In this document: positions 47,301-61,340 of the stretch, one piece after another
How the letters are laid out: each line of letters starts with the position of its first letter
How positions within the stretch are numbered: position 1 is the stretch's first letter
NCBI RefSeq assembly: GCF_018691265.1
Contig: NW_024881324.1
Coordinates: 5,583,730-5,647,729 of the forward strand
Direction of reading: 5' to 3'
Length of the DNA stretch: 64,000 nt
From: Tyto alba
Taxonomy: Eukaryota > Chordata > Aves > Strigiformes > Tytonidae
Position numbers and translations under genes: made by a program
Notes under the pieces: model-generated
The model's input: the letters and a program-made list of their open reading frames with translations, nothing else
What the model was told of the DNA's origin: nothing
The model's database searches: none

Positions 47301-50300
47301 GGAGGAGGGAAGCAGGGGATTGCTTAGTAAAACACACCATTTCCTTGAACTTACGTAGAGTTTTACATCTCTGCCACTCATGTAATCCCTCCAATGAACT
47401 CTCTAGAACTAAGGCCCAAAATCAAGGAGGGGAGGGAGTGAGTACATTTTCTGCACCGTGCAGTCACTCCTGATGCTGCTGTTGGTAGAGAATGGCCTCT
47501 GTCACTCACCGGTACTCTGTGTTGTGTGATCTGCAGGCAGGGAGTCGTGTGTGAAGCTGGGTAAAGTGCAGAGAAAACCAATACCTCTCAATTGTGTCAT
47601 AACTAGGATTACTTATTTCCTGGGGAGGGGGGAAGCATATATACGTACATAAATTTAGCTGGAGCTGGAATAAAATTGCATGGGAAGGGAGAAGGCATAT
47701 TCCTTCTTTATTATCTTCCACTACTGGAAAGCCATTCCTTTCAGTCCTTGGCATGTAACTACAACTGGACATGCCATTTATCTTCTGAAGCCACTTTTTG
47801 CTACAGAGAGATTTCTTAAATTTGTTCTGGTCAAGTTCACTTGACAATTTGATTATTTGTTGTGTTAGATCCTTGATCTTCGGACAAATCATCATCAAGT
47901 GCAGAACCTCTGTCTATTCACCAGCTTACCTGTGTCTGTTGTGATTGCTTGTATCTGCAAAACCACAAAGCCATGGCATGTCACTTTTCTTCTGTGTTTT
48001 TACTTGCTCAGCATATCTCTCCTGATACATTTAGATTCAGTAGCAATTCGTTCTGCGACTTGTACTGCTGACAGGGTAGACAGTTCTGCGGTGATATTCT
48101 CTCTGATGTGCTGAACACTACACAAGACAGAGAAGTCATTCATGTATTAAACTTAACAAGGTGACAATTAATGAAGAACATGAATTTCTGGATGTGTTTC
48201 AAGCTTACATTTAAAATACGAATGTAAATTCTTTTGCAATCTGAACTGTTCTTTATTTAAGTTTTCTAATTAAGATTGAGAGCTACTAATGATATTGACC
48301 TAATCTTGAGCCACTCGCGCCAGGATAGATTTTGTAAAGGGATGAGCACTCTGGAGCCAATTCTGCAAGTGCTTCTTATGCACGAGTCTAACTTCAAGCC
48401 ACATGAGTAGTTCCATTTAACACAAAGATTATTCTTGTGCACTCAGGTTGAACATGTATTCAGCTGCTTTGGTGGAGTGGGACTAGAGCCTGCACCCCTC
48501 TAAGGAGCTTTTCACCCACAACAATTTAACCATCTTATCCAATATCTTCTTTCTTGGATTCCAGGTAAGTCATTTAGACCAAAGACTCCCCTCTAAATTT
48601 TCCTTCCCTTTTTGTCTAACTAAAGCTCCATTTTTTAAACTGCTGCAATTGCTGCTATGACAAACAATGTGTTTTGGGTTAGCTTGACATTATTTAAAAT
48701 TTACCTTTGTTCAGCAAGTTAGGAGAAACTTAAAGAAACCATGCTGAAAACTAAGTAGGGATTTTGCATCAGGTTTAAGTTAGATGCATATATCTGAACA
48801 ATCTTCTTGACTTTCCCAGTTATCTCACATCACTTGAACTGCATCTGTCCTGACATGGGATAGCACGAGAAGAAAGGAATAACAGGACCACTGCCTGTGT
48901 GTTTTCTCTTAAGTATGGGGCATATGCTATATAAGAAATTTAAATCTAAATTTATTTCACTGCATAGTCAGATTATTTTGAGTTTGCCATGATTATTAAT
49001 GTACATTTGCCCATTATCATGTTCAAACTGAAAAATCTCAAATATTGTCAAATCATAGCTGCTAGATCACACGACTCATAAAATACTTCTGAGACACATT
49101 TATGTGAAGTCCATGCAAATTTCTTGTGTACACAAGTCTCAGCTTAGATCAACGCATCATGTAATCATGTATCAGGCATCAGTAATAGCATCGCAAACCG
49201 GGTAAGAGGTGGCCAAATACAGCACAAGTCCAGCTGTAGGTAACCTGACCTAGTGAAATATAGTTTATCTGAACTCCAGTTTATGAATACTATTGCAAGG
49301 CTGCTAACACGGTTCTTCACCTAGAAATATATTGGTGGCCTTCTGCTTCCTACAGCAAGCAGGAACATAGATAACAGTGTGAAAAATCAGTTCAGGAAAG
49401 TTCTTTGTGACAAAAATGCATTCTTGCTTAAGAGCATTTAGCATCCTCTGCTCAACCCAAAACGACAGCAGCAGTGTGACAAATAAGTCTCCCTCTCTAA
49501 AGCCATAATGAAGAGTTATATCAACAAGGCAATAAAAAAGCTTGTCATAAATTAATTGCTTGGTTTTCTCAGGGAACATCAAAGATTTTCCTGTTTCAGC
49601 CTATTCCACACTCTACACTAAAACACTGCCAGGGGCTGGAAGTCACTTGGTTCTGGGTGAGGAGTCCTGCTCTCCCTGTGGGAGGTCTGGGGAGGATGGT
49701 GCCCACCCATGGCATGAAATATGCAACCTCTGTCCTCTCCACCCATCCACAGTGCTGGAACAAGGAGCCCAGAAAGCTTGTTTAATACCTCACTGTTTAT
49801 GTGTAATTTCTTTCTGTTTTTACAGAAACAGAATGACAAATCATCCTTGCAAAGATAAGAAAGCATCAGGCTGAAGCATGACCTTTACTTCCATACAGTC
49901 ATTTTATTAATGAGTAGCAGGACCCTAAAGAGCAGCAGATATGGAGCTCATATTTTCATGTTATTGGCTAATTGTTTACTATATGTCAAATTCAGTAGAC
50001 TAAGTCTCTTGCTGGGAAATTTCTTGGTACAAAAGTGTGTGGATGTGCATGCACACACACATATGCATATGCACAGACATAAACGTGTTCACGTGTGTGT
50101 TGAACAGCTCCCTCTGAGAAATGATGTTTTAGCAGTGTTTGCTGGAGTAGATGGTGTTCACACAGTTCCAAAGCAGATGCAAGATATCCATATGTTGTGC
50201 TTTTTTATCTCTTAAACCAGATTTACTGTGAAAATGTGACGTTTGTGATGGTGATTTTTAGCTTATCTATTTATCTCTACTAGGTCTTGGATTTTTTCCT

Positions 50301-53300
50301 TGCTTTACTTTTTTGTAAGCCTCCTGATAGAAGATTCATTAGCACCTACTGAGTTGATAAACAATTTCTATTCTCCAGCCCTATTATCATTTTCTATTAC
50401 ATTTTTTGAATCAAATATTTTTATTCATTGATATCCAGCCTTGTAAAAACAACTTTGAATAACTAGCACATTAAAATGAAACACCTGTAAGAAAACATTT
50501 GACAACAAATATCTGTCCTCTGTCCTTTGATGAGTTTTCTTACTATCCTAAGCAAACATTTTGGAATCAAGTCCTTTATCTCTAGACTGCCCAACAGCTG
50601 GATACAGATGCACCCATCTATCTGTTTGTCTGTCTATCTACCTACTGAGCTATATATCTTCTGTTTGCTTACTGAAATGCTTTTCCTGGGCAATTTATTT
50701 TCTCAACAGAAATTTGTAACATCTGAATCAAAGTGGATAAAGGATTGAGTATGCTGTTATCCAAACTCACCAAAAAAGGGCAGACTTTTGGAAGTTTTCT
50801 TTAAATGTTCATATCCTTGGTACTTCATATTCTTTGCAAAAGAAGAGTGAAAAATGAACAAGTCATGGATTTTCAGTGCTCTAATGGCTTATACTAATGT
50901 ATTCCTTCATCTAAATACAGATTTCTATTTAAAATTCAGTATGCAGGGGTATTATGAATTCTAGTTTAATAGATTCCAAATAATTGCCCTTTAGAAATGA
51001 TGAATAGCTGTTTAAAGCCACTGATACGAATATACTATTTCTCCCCTAACAATGGGCCTTCCACATTAACTGTATCATATATGCCTGAAATTAGTTTATT
51101 AATTTTTTTATTGATATGCAAACTACAAGCTGATGACAGATGGCAAATAACCCCTCACTCTAACACCAAACCCTCCAAAAAAAGCCTGTCTCTGCTACTG
51201 TTCTTGTAGGGGGACAAAAAAAGAGAGATAAGATAGCTTTTATATTGAAGGCAGGCCACTGAAATGCAGATGATGCCATCTTCTCTTGTACTCAGTTTTC
51301 AGATTTCCTGGCATAAAAAGAATAAGATATAAGATGAATTAATGACCAGATTTTACACAACTGCAATTCAAGACGCTTTCTCTCTGCTATTCATCCTATC
51401 TCTGACTGCCCTTTAAAACAACCATTCTAGACTTGTTCTTTCATTTAAAAGATGAGCATCCAATAATACTGAAATTAAAAATACATTATTCATATATTCA
51501 ACATAGGAATGACCTGACAAAATTTTCACTTAACAGAGCTGGTGGTTTCTTCATAACACATGAAAACCTTTGAAAACACCAAGCAAAATAGATTAAATGC
51601 ATCTACAGTTGAATTTGCAGTTATTTATACAACATGATATTGGAAGTTTCTGAGGCTGTATGTGTTTTGTGTGCCAAACACACCTGCTGTACTTATATGC
51701 AGCACTTGGGAAAATATGTGCAAAATGTGAATCTATTAGAAAACTAACATCAACAGTCTTTAAAAACTGGAGAAGGGAAGTGGGAGGGAAGTATTAGCTC
51801 ACATATTTAAGGAGACATACAAAGATACTCAACACCAACACCAGTGGTTTTGTCAAATAACGTGATAATGCTGAAGTTATAAAAGTGTGCTGTATGTTTT
51901 TTCACTACATAATGGTTGGGTCCTACCAAGCTTTTAGAGTACAAGCAGAAATAAAACACTTGGTGGGTGAGAAGTACATGTATATATACACAAAATTAAA
52001 TTGCATGAAGAAACATTAGTATATCCTATTATGCACATATTGCACAATGTAACATCCTTGTACTAGATTTCTCTTGCTCTCTCTGTCCATATGTAACTTC
52101 ATTTAATGGTATTTGTGAACAGAGGCTGCATCTCAGCTAAATGTTTGTTGCTGGAAACATTTGCCAATGTCCTTATTTGCTAAAGCTAACAGCGAAAATA
52201 ATACCTCTTCATTCTTTCCTAGAGGTTAGAAAGTTATTGTAAGAATTGTTTTACTTTCCTCATTTTTATCTTTCCTACCTACAAGCCACTTAGATTTGCT
52301 TTCTGATTAATTTCCCCTTTGCAAAGTTAGCAACACCACAAGAGGTCCTAAAAGTGGGTGTTAAGGCATTTTTGTGTCTTAACCATAGTTTCATCTATAA
52401 TGCTTGGCTCTGGTCCCTTTAGCCTTTTATTTTTTTTTTCTATAGGAGCAGGGCAGTTACCCCCCTCTCAGGGCCTTTTCTTCCTCCCCCTGGGGTAGGC
52501 TGCCTTCTCCACACACCACTGGTACCCAGAAAAGAATGGTTCTTCTGTTTGTCTGGCTGCCTGCATATTGCATCCATTGCTCCATTCAGCCTGTCTTTTC
52601 AGGTCTGCTAGCTGCTGTACAACTTAGCTTTTGTGCTCTACTGCCAGGGGTTTTCTGAAGCCAGACGTTTTTTGAAAAGAGGGTATATTTGCATAAACAG
52701 TACCATGTGAGGAGGTCTGTTGGAAACAAAATCAAAATTCAGCTGAGCAAATCTTCCCGAACAACTCATTTCTTGCAACCAACACCTCCTATCGTTACCA
52801 TCTGTGTACTAAATTATGGCCGAAAACGTGTGCAGCTCTTTCTTTTCACTTGCTCTCATGTACAGATTCTTCATATCAGCTGAAGTATGTTTTGTTTTCA
52901 AATTTAGGCTGAATAGAGACCCTTAAGCAGAATTTGGTATATGGAATGAGAAAAGTATGGTTGTGTTAAATAAGGAACAGAAGGCCAACCATGCATCAGC
53001 TAGCTTGCAACACAGATTGGATTTGTACTGAAGGCTCATCAAAATGCATATCAGAAACAAGATCTACCCATCAGCTTTCTGAGATTTCAGGTCAGTGATG
53101 GCAGGGCAGCTTTATCAGAACTGAGCAGGGAGAGGAAGGCGTGCTACTGTGTCTGATAGCCAAAGGAATAATTTTGGAAATATGTGTGCTTAAAACAAAT
53201 CTCTAGTGGCTTAAAATATTGGATTTACTGTGTGCATGTGTATGCACATAAACACAAACATAAAGAGGTCATACATATGCATACATGAGTGAATTCATGT

Positions 53301-55364
53301 ATATTTCTACGCACAAGCAAACATACACACACAGTCTGTGCTACATCCTCTGTGTGCATTTACAATATCTTACCCATGGGAATAAAAATAATTAGGCTAA
53401 CCCTGCAAAAAGGCAGGCAGGCAAACCAAAAGTAACTACATGGGAAAAAGGAAGAATACAGTTTCATAATCCACTGCTCAAATCTCCCACTTATTTGCAT
53501 TAATTATTCAAATACCTAGCTAGGTAATGCATCTCACTATTCCATTAAATTTCAATCTTAATTTTGCTTTCTTGCTCAGATGTTTTAGATATAATTAATA
53601 ACAATATTCAAAATGTGTCTCCCCTACTGCACTAGGTCTGTACGTACAGCATCTTCCGTTTTGCACTGCCTGTTAGGCCACACTCCTCTGCCAGAAAAAC
53701 GGTGCCTATGGATGTACTCAGCATACAAAAATACCATGAAGGAGGGGTCCTCCTACCCTGCTGCCTTTATCACTGCCCACTTGCCAAGCCCTAGTGTCAA
53801 GCAGGTTGGGAGAAGCCATATTGACTCTGAGCGTTCACTCCATCCATGAATTTAAAACAACATGCAGAGGGGATTTTTGTGGGCCTCTTTTATTGATCTG
53901 GTTTCTTCCTACACAAAACCTAGCTCGGGACCAATTTGAACAGAAGGTCTCATGTCGTGTCTTTTCACTTACAGACAGGGCTCCTATCAAATGGCTTCCC
54001 AAGCACTTCCCAAGTGTCTGAAGTAGCCCCTCACCATGAATCAGACTTCATTTCTGTCATTCGTCTCACCCTAAGGATGTACCCAAATGAACAGCTAGCA
54101 GAAAACTGGAAGGAAATACATTTACTCCTTCATATAATTTCCAAGTCCTCAATAGGGTGTGGAGTTTTATTATTCTTACGTGGAATGTAAAGTGGCCCAC
54201 TTCATACGACACTGGAAAATAAAGGTCAGTGAAGGCCCTGTTAAGGAACAGGGCTTAGGAACTCCTTTTACCAGATTGCAGTTTATTATTACCTGTAAGG
54301 TATTTGCCATTTGTTACATAACAAAAAAAATGCTAAACAAATAACATACCTAAAACACATCCATTAGGGTTTAATAGGTATGCTAGAGATAGGAATGCCC
54401 ACTACATAACATCTGTAAATATGGCTTCATTATTCTACTTCACTGCCCGTAATAAATCTTTCATTATTCTGAAATTAAAGGCATGGCTAGCACTCCTTAT
54501 TCAAACCACCCCTGGTATTAGTTTACAACATAAATGACTGTATCAAGCAAAAGAGAAAACAGTAATAAAAACAACCAGAATTTGGTGCCTGACTAATAAA
54601 ATCCAAAATACCTGCCACAACAGTGCCATAAAATTCTAAGCTGAAGCACCAGAGAGCACGTTTGTCATCCAGCAGCTCCAGGGTTTGCAGTAAAGGAATG
54701 AGCCTCTCCCAAGCTCAGTCTTCTCTGCATGTCCCTGCTTAGCCCTGTAAAGCCAAGCAAGGCCCTCCACCTCTGCAAAAGCCAGACATGAGTCCATTGC
54801 TACCTCAGCCAGCTCACCCTGTTCCTGGCTGGTACTCTCATGTGTCTCCTCCTAGCAAGGTCTGAAACTGGTCTGCTGATTTCACTAGTCCCTCCAGTGC
54901 AGGTGAAACTTGTAACCTCATGGAGCCCTCCAATGATGTCAACAGGGAAACATCTATATCAGTATATCAGGCCTCAGATCAGCAAGACATATGGAAGGCA
55001 AACTACAGTAGTCTCACTGAAGGCAATTCCTCATGTTACAACTGGGACATAAATAGGGAAATAGAAGAGAAACTCACATTTCAACATTAACCAGTGTCAC
55101 CTCAATACAGTATGTAGTCCCTTCTTTTAAGACCAGTTAGCTTCACGGTGACTGGGCTGCTTCTTTAAAATGACCCACAAAAAGAAGACTATTTCTAAAA
55201 TAAACAGGAATACAACAGTCTGAAGGCAGAACTTGCACTTAAGTGATTAATAATTATGCATCCTGCAGTTAATAGGCTCCATGTATGTTAGCATATACAT
55301 TAATATGTATGTTAATCTCTATGCTTTTCTGAGGATTTTCTCTATATTATCCTCCCCACCCCAA
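44361..55364. other. Non-coding AT-rich DNA with scattered low-complexity runs
   Basis: No exon or RNA gene recognised across about 11 kb. Simple features include a T run near 44805-44823, an alternating GT/CA/TG stretch at 50035-50102, and another near 53231-53336. A POU octamer ATTTGCAT lies at 46372-46379. The longest frame (47506-47898, minus, 130 codons) begins with a hydrophilic, possibly helical stretch, but I do not recognise it. Confidence 0.5.
50035..50102. repeat. Alternating purine-pyrimidine low-complexity tract
   Basis: A run of GTGTGTG, TGCATGCACACACACATATGCATATGC and ACGTGTTCACGTGTGTGT segments. GT-rich and CA-rich arms can pair, so the tract could form a cruciform or Z-DNA-like structure. 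Confidence 0.6.
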
Positions 55365-55446
55365 CCAAAAAAAACCAAAAAAACAAAACAACAAAGAAAT
55401 CAAACAAATAACAAAAAAAAACCACACCAAAACCAAACAAACAGAA
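55365..55446. repeat. CAAA/CCAAA-rich low-complexity tract
   Basis: About 80 bases of almost only A and C on +, similar in style to the tract at 16208-16316. The short Lys/Asn/Gln-rich frame through it is an artefact. Confidence 0.85.
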
Positions 55447-58400
55447 ATTCACAGAAAAAATGACAGGTTTTATGTAAGAGAGACATTGCCTGTTTAGCAT
55501 TAGCTGTGCATTCATTATAGTGCAAGAAAAATTAGAGGGGAGGGAGGGTTGGAAGTAGGAGGGAAGGAAGAGTGAACTCTGTGTTGTTTGCAGAATATAT
55601 TTTTCATGGAGTCTGAAAAACGCTTTGGAGGTGGGTTTGCATGACTGGATTTTGTAATCCGCATAACTTGGAAATCAGTAAGATAAACGGAGGAGAACTG
55701 AACAGCTAGTGGCCTCAGTCTTGATGATTCCAGGATAAATCCTTTTAATAAACATGAAACTGCAGCAGAGCAGAAATTCTAAGTCCTACTTTTGATTTAA
55801 AGATGTTTACCTCTGTATCTGCTATATTTCTTGGGTTTTATTCTCCTCCTGTTTGTTCAGTTTTATCTCTCTGGCTACCCATACGGTTAATTGTTTTTTA
55901 CGTTTATTCTTCAATGATGAAGCATGCATGTACATACATAACAAATTAATATATGCAGACAGTGGGGACATACACAGAGTTTTGCTTTCTAGTGTCTCCC
56001 ATGAAGACTTAATAGAAAATTACTGTCATCCTATAGTCGTTTAGTTCATGCTTGAAACATGCTGTTGTCTGTACGGGAGATTCAGATTTGTGAAACATGC
56101 AGAAGTAGAGGAAAAGAAGAGAAATTTCATTTAGAGAAAACTTAGTAACAGATAGATTTTGCTAGTGATAGTGGTGACAAAGGAATTGTTTATAAAACTG
56201 AAACAATCTGCATCAGTGTCACAGCATTAGGACTCCACTTATTAATCCATCAGAACTGGGATTTGACAAGACTTGGTTTATATAATAAATGTTTGATTGA
56301 TTTATAAATTCCTACAATATAACAACAAGAATTTGGAAGTTCAGGATTTAATATCCAGGCTTCCATTGGTATACACAGGGGGGAAAAATACATTTAGATC
56401 TCTCATTTGTTTTTCAATTAACTGTTCTTTATCTGTGCATTAATATTACAGATGACTCAAGAATAATTAAAACAGATAAGCAATTCATAAAAATCTTCAC
56501 ATTTCATGTTAATTACCATAATGTAATGTTACATTTCTACTAGCAGCTTTTGTTCCCTCCCCCCATCCTTTACTTCTAGCAACCCTGGGGCCTTAGCCAG
56601 TCAGCATGTTATAAATCTTTTTAAAAATATGACACGAATCTAAGAAGCTTGCAACAAAGCAAATTGGACAGTGATGGAGCTCTCCTTTCTTTACCTTCAT
56701 TTCCCAACAGTCAGCCTGTCATCAGATATGAAAACAATGATGTTTTTTCACAGCTTCTTGCTGTGAAGGCTAAGGAGCTCCCAGGACAGAGGTTTGTGAC
56801 TATGGACTTCGAAGGATCAAAGCCAGGCTATGAGAAAGGCAGAGGAGAGCAACTTGATCCTAGGATCCTGCTAGAGACATAAATCATAGGCCCAGGAAGG
56901 AACTGTAGAGTCAACACACCTAGTACAACCATATCATGCAATTATATTCAGAAGCAATTAAGTCCCATTTGAAAATGAGTTGGCTTGCTTGTTCTTTCCA
57001 TTCCTACGCGAGATTATTATGGGGATTTAAAAATAAACATTCTAAGGGGAATTCCTACTGATGCTTAATGTTCAAGCCATCAATTCAGAGAACAGAAGTA
57101 ATGCTATGTGGCATTACAGGAGCTCTCCCACACCTCCGTTCCAGCAATTGGTAGAACCAAACACATAGTCAAACTAAACAGCATGGTTTTCATGAATCAT
57201 GAAGTAAGAATTAAAAACAGGTTCAAACCCCTGGTTTTGTGAACAGTTTACATTGATAAAGGGGTTTCCTTTGCTGAAATAGGAGGCTTCATATCAGTAA
57301 AATGATGTACATGCTCAAGTGTTTGAAGGAACTGGATAAAACTGTCCAATGAATTATCTAGAGTGAACAACATGATCAGCTCCACTGGTAGCAATACAAA
57401 TAGCCAGCATGTTAGTATGTTCCCCCCCAGAGGCAAGCACACGTGAGCACCCCCTTCTACCCCTTCAAGTGTGCTGTTAGCCGCATCACTCAGCAGCCCC
57501 TTCCACTCAGGCTTTGAACAGTAATTTGTGTCATACTACAGATAATGTACTTCTATGTGTTTCAAAAATAGTCATCTAAACTTTCAGGAATAATAATGTA
57601 GTTTAGGTTTCATTTTGGTTTTATTCCTGAAATAGACTTTGATACAAGATGGTGGAAGTGAGATATTAAATAAAATCTTGCTTTCATGCCAAGTCCTGAA
57701 ACTTTTCCTTAAGGAGAAAAGTACGTATGTGCATCTCCTCAGCTACTACCCAGTCTACTGATTCAAAGCTACAATACATTTTTTATATTACTTATTTTAT
57801 CTTTATTTATTGCAACATTGATAACATTCAAACTACATTATCTAATGTACTAGATAAGATACCTTTTTAAAACCTCTTACTGAGATCCTATTGGGACTGG
57901 CATGTAATTGAAAACACTTAATGGAATATTTCAGGGCAGACTGCCAAAGAATGAACAAGAGAATCACAATTAATTTCTAAATGCCATACAAAAATCCCTT
58001 AAAATTATCATAACTGTGGTTTAGTGTAGAAAAAGATGGCTATTATAACTTACATAGACTTTATTTCTCTCTGAAGTTATTTGCTCTCTTTGTTACATTT
58101 GAAAACTCACCCACTGTCTTTTCAGAAATGCCTGACATTCTTTTTAATTAAGTAGTGAGGGGTGACAAGAAACACATTTTTTAAAGATTGCTGAATGCAT
58201 TGGGTGTGTTTTCCACCTCAGGGCCAAATCCCCTGTTGGATCACTCCCTCAGGAAGATATATTAGTGCTTAAAAGTTCTGCCTTGACCTATCCTATCATG
58301 GTACAAAGGCAAATTGTAACACCCTTAGTTAGGACTTGGTTTGCACTGTCCTTGTTTCTGTTAGGCCATAATAATAGTTAGGTCTTGGAGGACTCAAAAC

Positions 58401-58719
58401 TGTTCTGAGGTTTCTGATGACAATACAGCAAAATCCAGACAAGACACTTTTCAAGCTGGAGTTTTATCATTAATTTTCTGGGTACTTGCACAGCCTCGGA
58501 CAAAAGGAAACATCCTTCATCTGTTATCAGTAAATTGAGGAACAGAGAGTTTAAGTGGGCTTTCCTGCAGGCACACAACAGACTACCTATAAAGCTGAGA
58601 ACTGCAGCCAACCTGCCTGTCCCCATCATCCTATAGACTTCAGAAGGAGAATCCCTGCAGACAGCTGATATCCATACAAATTCATAATGCAAATTTACCA
58701 TGGAAACTCTCCCCTAAGC
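55447..58719. other. Non-coding DNA, one possible CR1-like scrap
   Basis: Mostly AT-rich unique sequence. At 56881-56945 the text AATCATAGGCCCAGGAAGGAACTG and the nearby CACCTAGTACAACC resemble a very worn CR1 3' end, but the match is too short to be sure. No protein recognised. Confidence 0.4.
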
Positions 58720-58723
58720 ACTT

Positions 58724-58766
58724 TTGCACAAGGACAACTTTTGCACAAGAAAAACCTTTTGTGCAA
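58724..58766. promoter_or_regulatory. Cluster of three C/EBP-like palindrome motifs
   Basis: TTGCACAA occurs at 58724-58731 and again at 58741-58748. Its reverse complement TTGTGCAA lies at 58759-58766. Spacing is 17 and 18 bp. These resemble C/EBP dimer sites (TTGCGCAA type). The first two sit in a short direct repeat, ACTTTTGCACAAG, so a local duplication explains part of the pattern. Function is not shown. Confidence 0.35.
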
Positions 58767-61312
58767 GGAAAAAAAGTTTCTACCAAGAATGGCGTAATCA
58801 AGAGAAGCACTAAAAGGCGTCTTCACCTGACACAAAAAAATCAAATCTCTAAGTTAAATGAATAAAAGCAAGGAAACTCATTTCAGATGTAAATTTTCAA
58901 AACACTGTCTCTACAGACAGAGGCAAGTATACAATACTTTGCTGATTCAGGCTCAGTCAACTTCATACTAGGAGCCTGTCTTCATATATGTGAAGAATTA
59001 CAGGGGAAATACTTAAATGTTTAATTGTACCTGTGCAACTTGAGGAGGCTTGAGCACTCAAACCTTTTTACCCTAATTTTGTAGACTAATATTGTTTAAT
59101 TGCTATTGACATTTTAGCTCTAATTAATGCTAAAATTATTGATGCCACAAAGACATGTGTCACCCAGCTCCATTGCATTGTAACAACAGGTAATAAATTC
59201 ACCTGGGGCAAATGATTATGTTTAATTTAGGCTCTGTTCTTTTTGCAGTCTCCTTTGCAATCTACATTTCAGAGGTAAACAGCACAACATTGTTTTTATC
59301 CTGGCAACGGGCAAGAGAAACGGGTCCTTTTTATGGCCTGACATTAAAAATTATGGCTAAATCCAAATAAAAACCTTGACTTCAAAATTCCTCCAAACAC
59401 TGTGTTTTGACATGCAGCTCCAGATTAAAATGTGTTGGAGTCCTGTTTGCAACTATCTCTTCTCAGAGGAATCTCTTAACACCAGTCAGCCAACATCTTA
59501 AAGGGTATACCTCACCCCTTGTCTATAATCCTGGTCCTGGACCTGGATTTACATAAGCACAGTGATGTGCCCCCACATTATAACCATATGTCAATGTGTA
59601 TTTGCCTGCAGGTTTGAGAACCGCATTAGTAAATAGGCACTTCATAAATGTGCAGCAATGACAAAATACAGCAAATATTCTGAGAACTAGCTCATCCTTT
59701 CGATTTATCACTATCTACAAAAGTCTGTGCTGCTATCAGCTAATATACCCTGAAGGCAGATTTTTCCCACGGGGCGCTCAGAAATTATGAGGTTCACTGG
59801 AGCTGTTCTCTCTTCTTTTCTGTTCTTTTGAGTCCATTGGAATGATGACCCTAAATCTGGAAATTGAATGTGGCGAGGAAGCCACAATCACAAAAATTGA
59901 GATGGCTTATCATCTTGATTCCTGTTTTGCAAAGGTCAGCCCCAAGCATTCCCTGACACTGAGAGATCTCATTTTACAGAGCTAAACTGAATGTGGAAAG
60001 AGATTGTGGTGAGCAGAAATCTCCATACCAGAATGGAGATCAGAAATCCACACAACCAGATTTTAGCCTATGAAAAATAAGTTGAACGTGTCAGCTATTG
60101 GCATTCATGGATTTGCCACAGGAGGTGTGGGGGATTTACCACCCGCTTGAGCAGCACCGGCCAATTTATTCATAAACAAATCATGATCTTCCTTGCTAAT
60201 AAAAAAAAACCACAGTGTCAGTCACACCATCACTAATAATTAATGCCTTGTTCAGAAAACATCCAAACCTCTCAAATACAACAATTTTCTAGTTAATACC
60301 CTATCTGCCTTTTGCAAATCCCATGCACAATCTCACCAAATGCTCCTGCCATTGGATTCTGAGACATAGTGATCAAGACTGAGCAACACACAGCATATGC
60401 TCACAGCTGGCACATGTCAAAAGCAGATTTTGAACCAGAGCATAGCACAGAGATGCCTCAAGCAGCAGTGATAAATATCTTCCTTATGGGTATGATTTAA
60501 AGCCCAGGTTTACAGTGTTTGACCTCATCTGCCTTTGACAAAACCACAGGTACCAATGACCTATTTCTGTTTATGGTGCCAAGTGGGAGTAGATGTTGCC
60601 TTGGAGGACATATAGGCAGAATACAAAAAATAAGTAATCAGAATGGTGAATGTGCCATGCAATTTCACATACCCATCAAGGGGAAAGGAGTTTGCAAGGG
60701 TATACATGCAGTGCTGCTTGCCAATAGACACAGATTGTTTAACAGTCACCTCCAGGCAGTAAAACCAGTTACCAGTTCAAGTGCCAGGTAATTTTATAGG
60801 GTAATTATTAACCTTACTGAAGTTATTAGAGACTAGCTACTGGGAGACTTATGAAGTGTGAATTATCGCTATCCGTCTGACTGGGAAGGAGAGCTAATCC
60901 CCTCAAACATTTTTTGCTGAGCTGCAGATTATCCTCCTTTTTAGATATTAGAAAAATCTTCAGAAAGGATCAAATTACATAGAATTTTTACAGTTGTGAG
61001 AGGGCATTTACAAGAGTTTTATTTCTCCACCACCCTTCATAACCACCCTTCTTTCCAACAATATGTTAGGAAAACACAGTTCTGTCTCAGCCCTCTCTGA
61101 TACTACCATCTCCTTAATAAACCACAAGCAGTGAAGTAGTGATGTGAATCTCATTATATCTTCCATGTAAAACATTTCTGAAGATGATAACAGAGTTAAT
61201 ACCATGTGCTAGGGCAGGCAGCACAGCTCTTTCAAGGTTCCACAGTCTCCCCTCCTTCTCCTTCCCACCTAAACTAAAATTTGTTCTTCTGAGGATATAG
61301 ACATTTTCTTTC
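58767..61312. other. Non-coding AT-rich DNA, possible conserved element near 59.1-59.4 kb
   Basis: No gene recognised. The part at about 59080-59400 has many ATTAAT/TAATTA-type homeodomain cores and lacks simple repeats, which is a style often seen in conserved non-coding elements. This is only an impression from the sequence and needs comparison with other genomes. Confidence 0.3.
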
Positions 61313-61340
61313 TTTTTTTTTTTTTTTTTTTTTTTTTTTT
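61313..61340. repeat. T28 homopolymer
   Basis: Twenty-eight consecutive T on the + strand, the longest homopolymer in the window. The poly-Lys frame on the minus strand is an artefact. Confidence 0.95.

Noticed and set aside
56881..56945. Second CR1 3'-end fragment
   Set aside because: Only about 60 bp of loose resemblance; too short and diverged to list as a mobile element.
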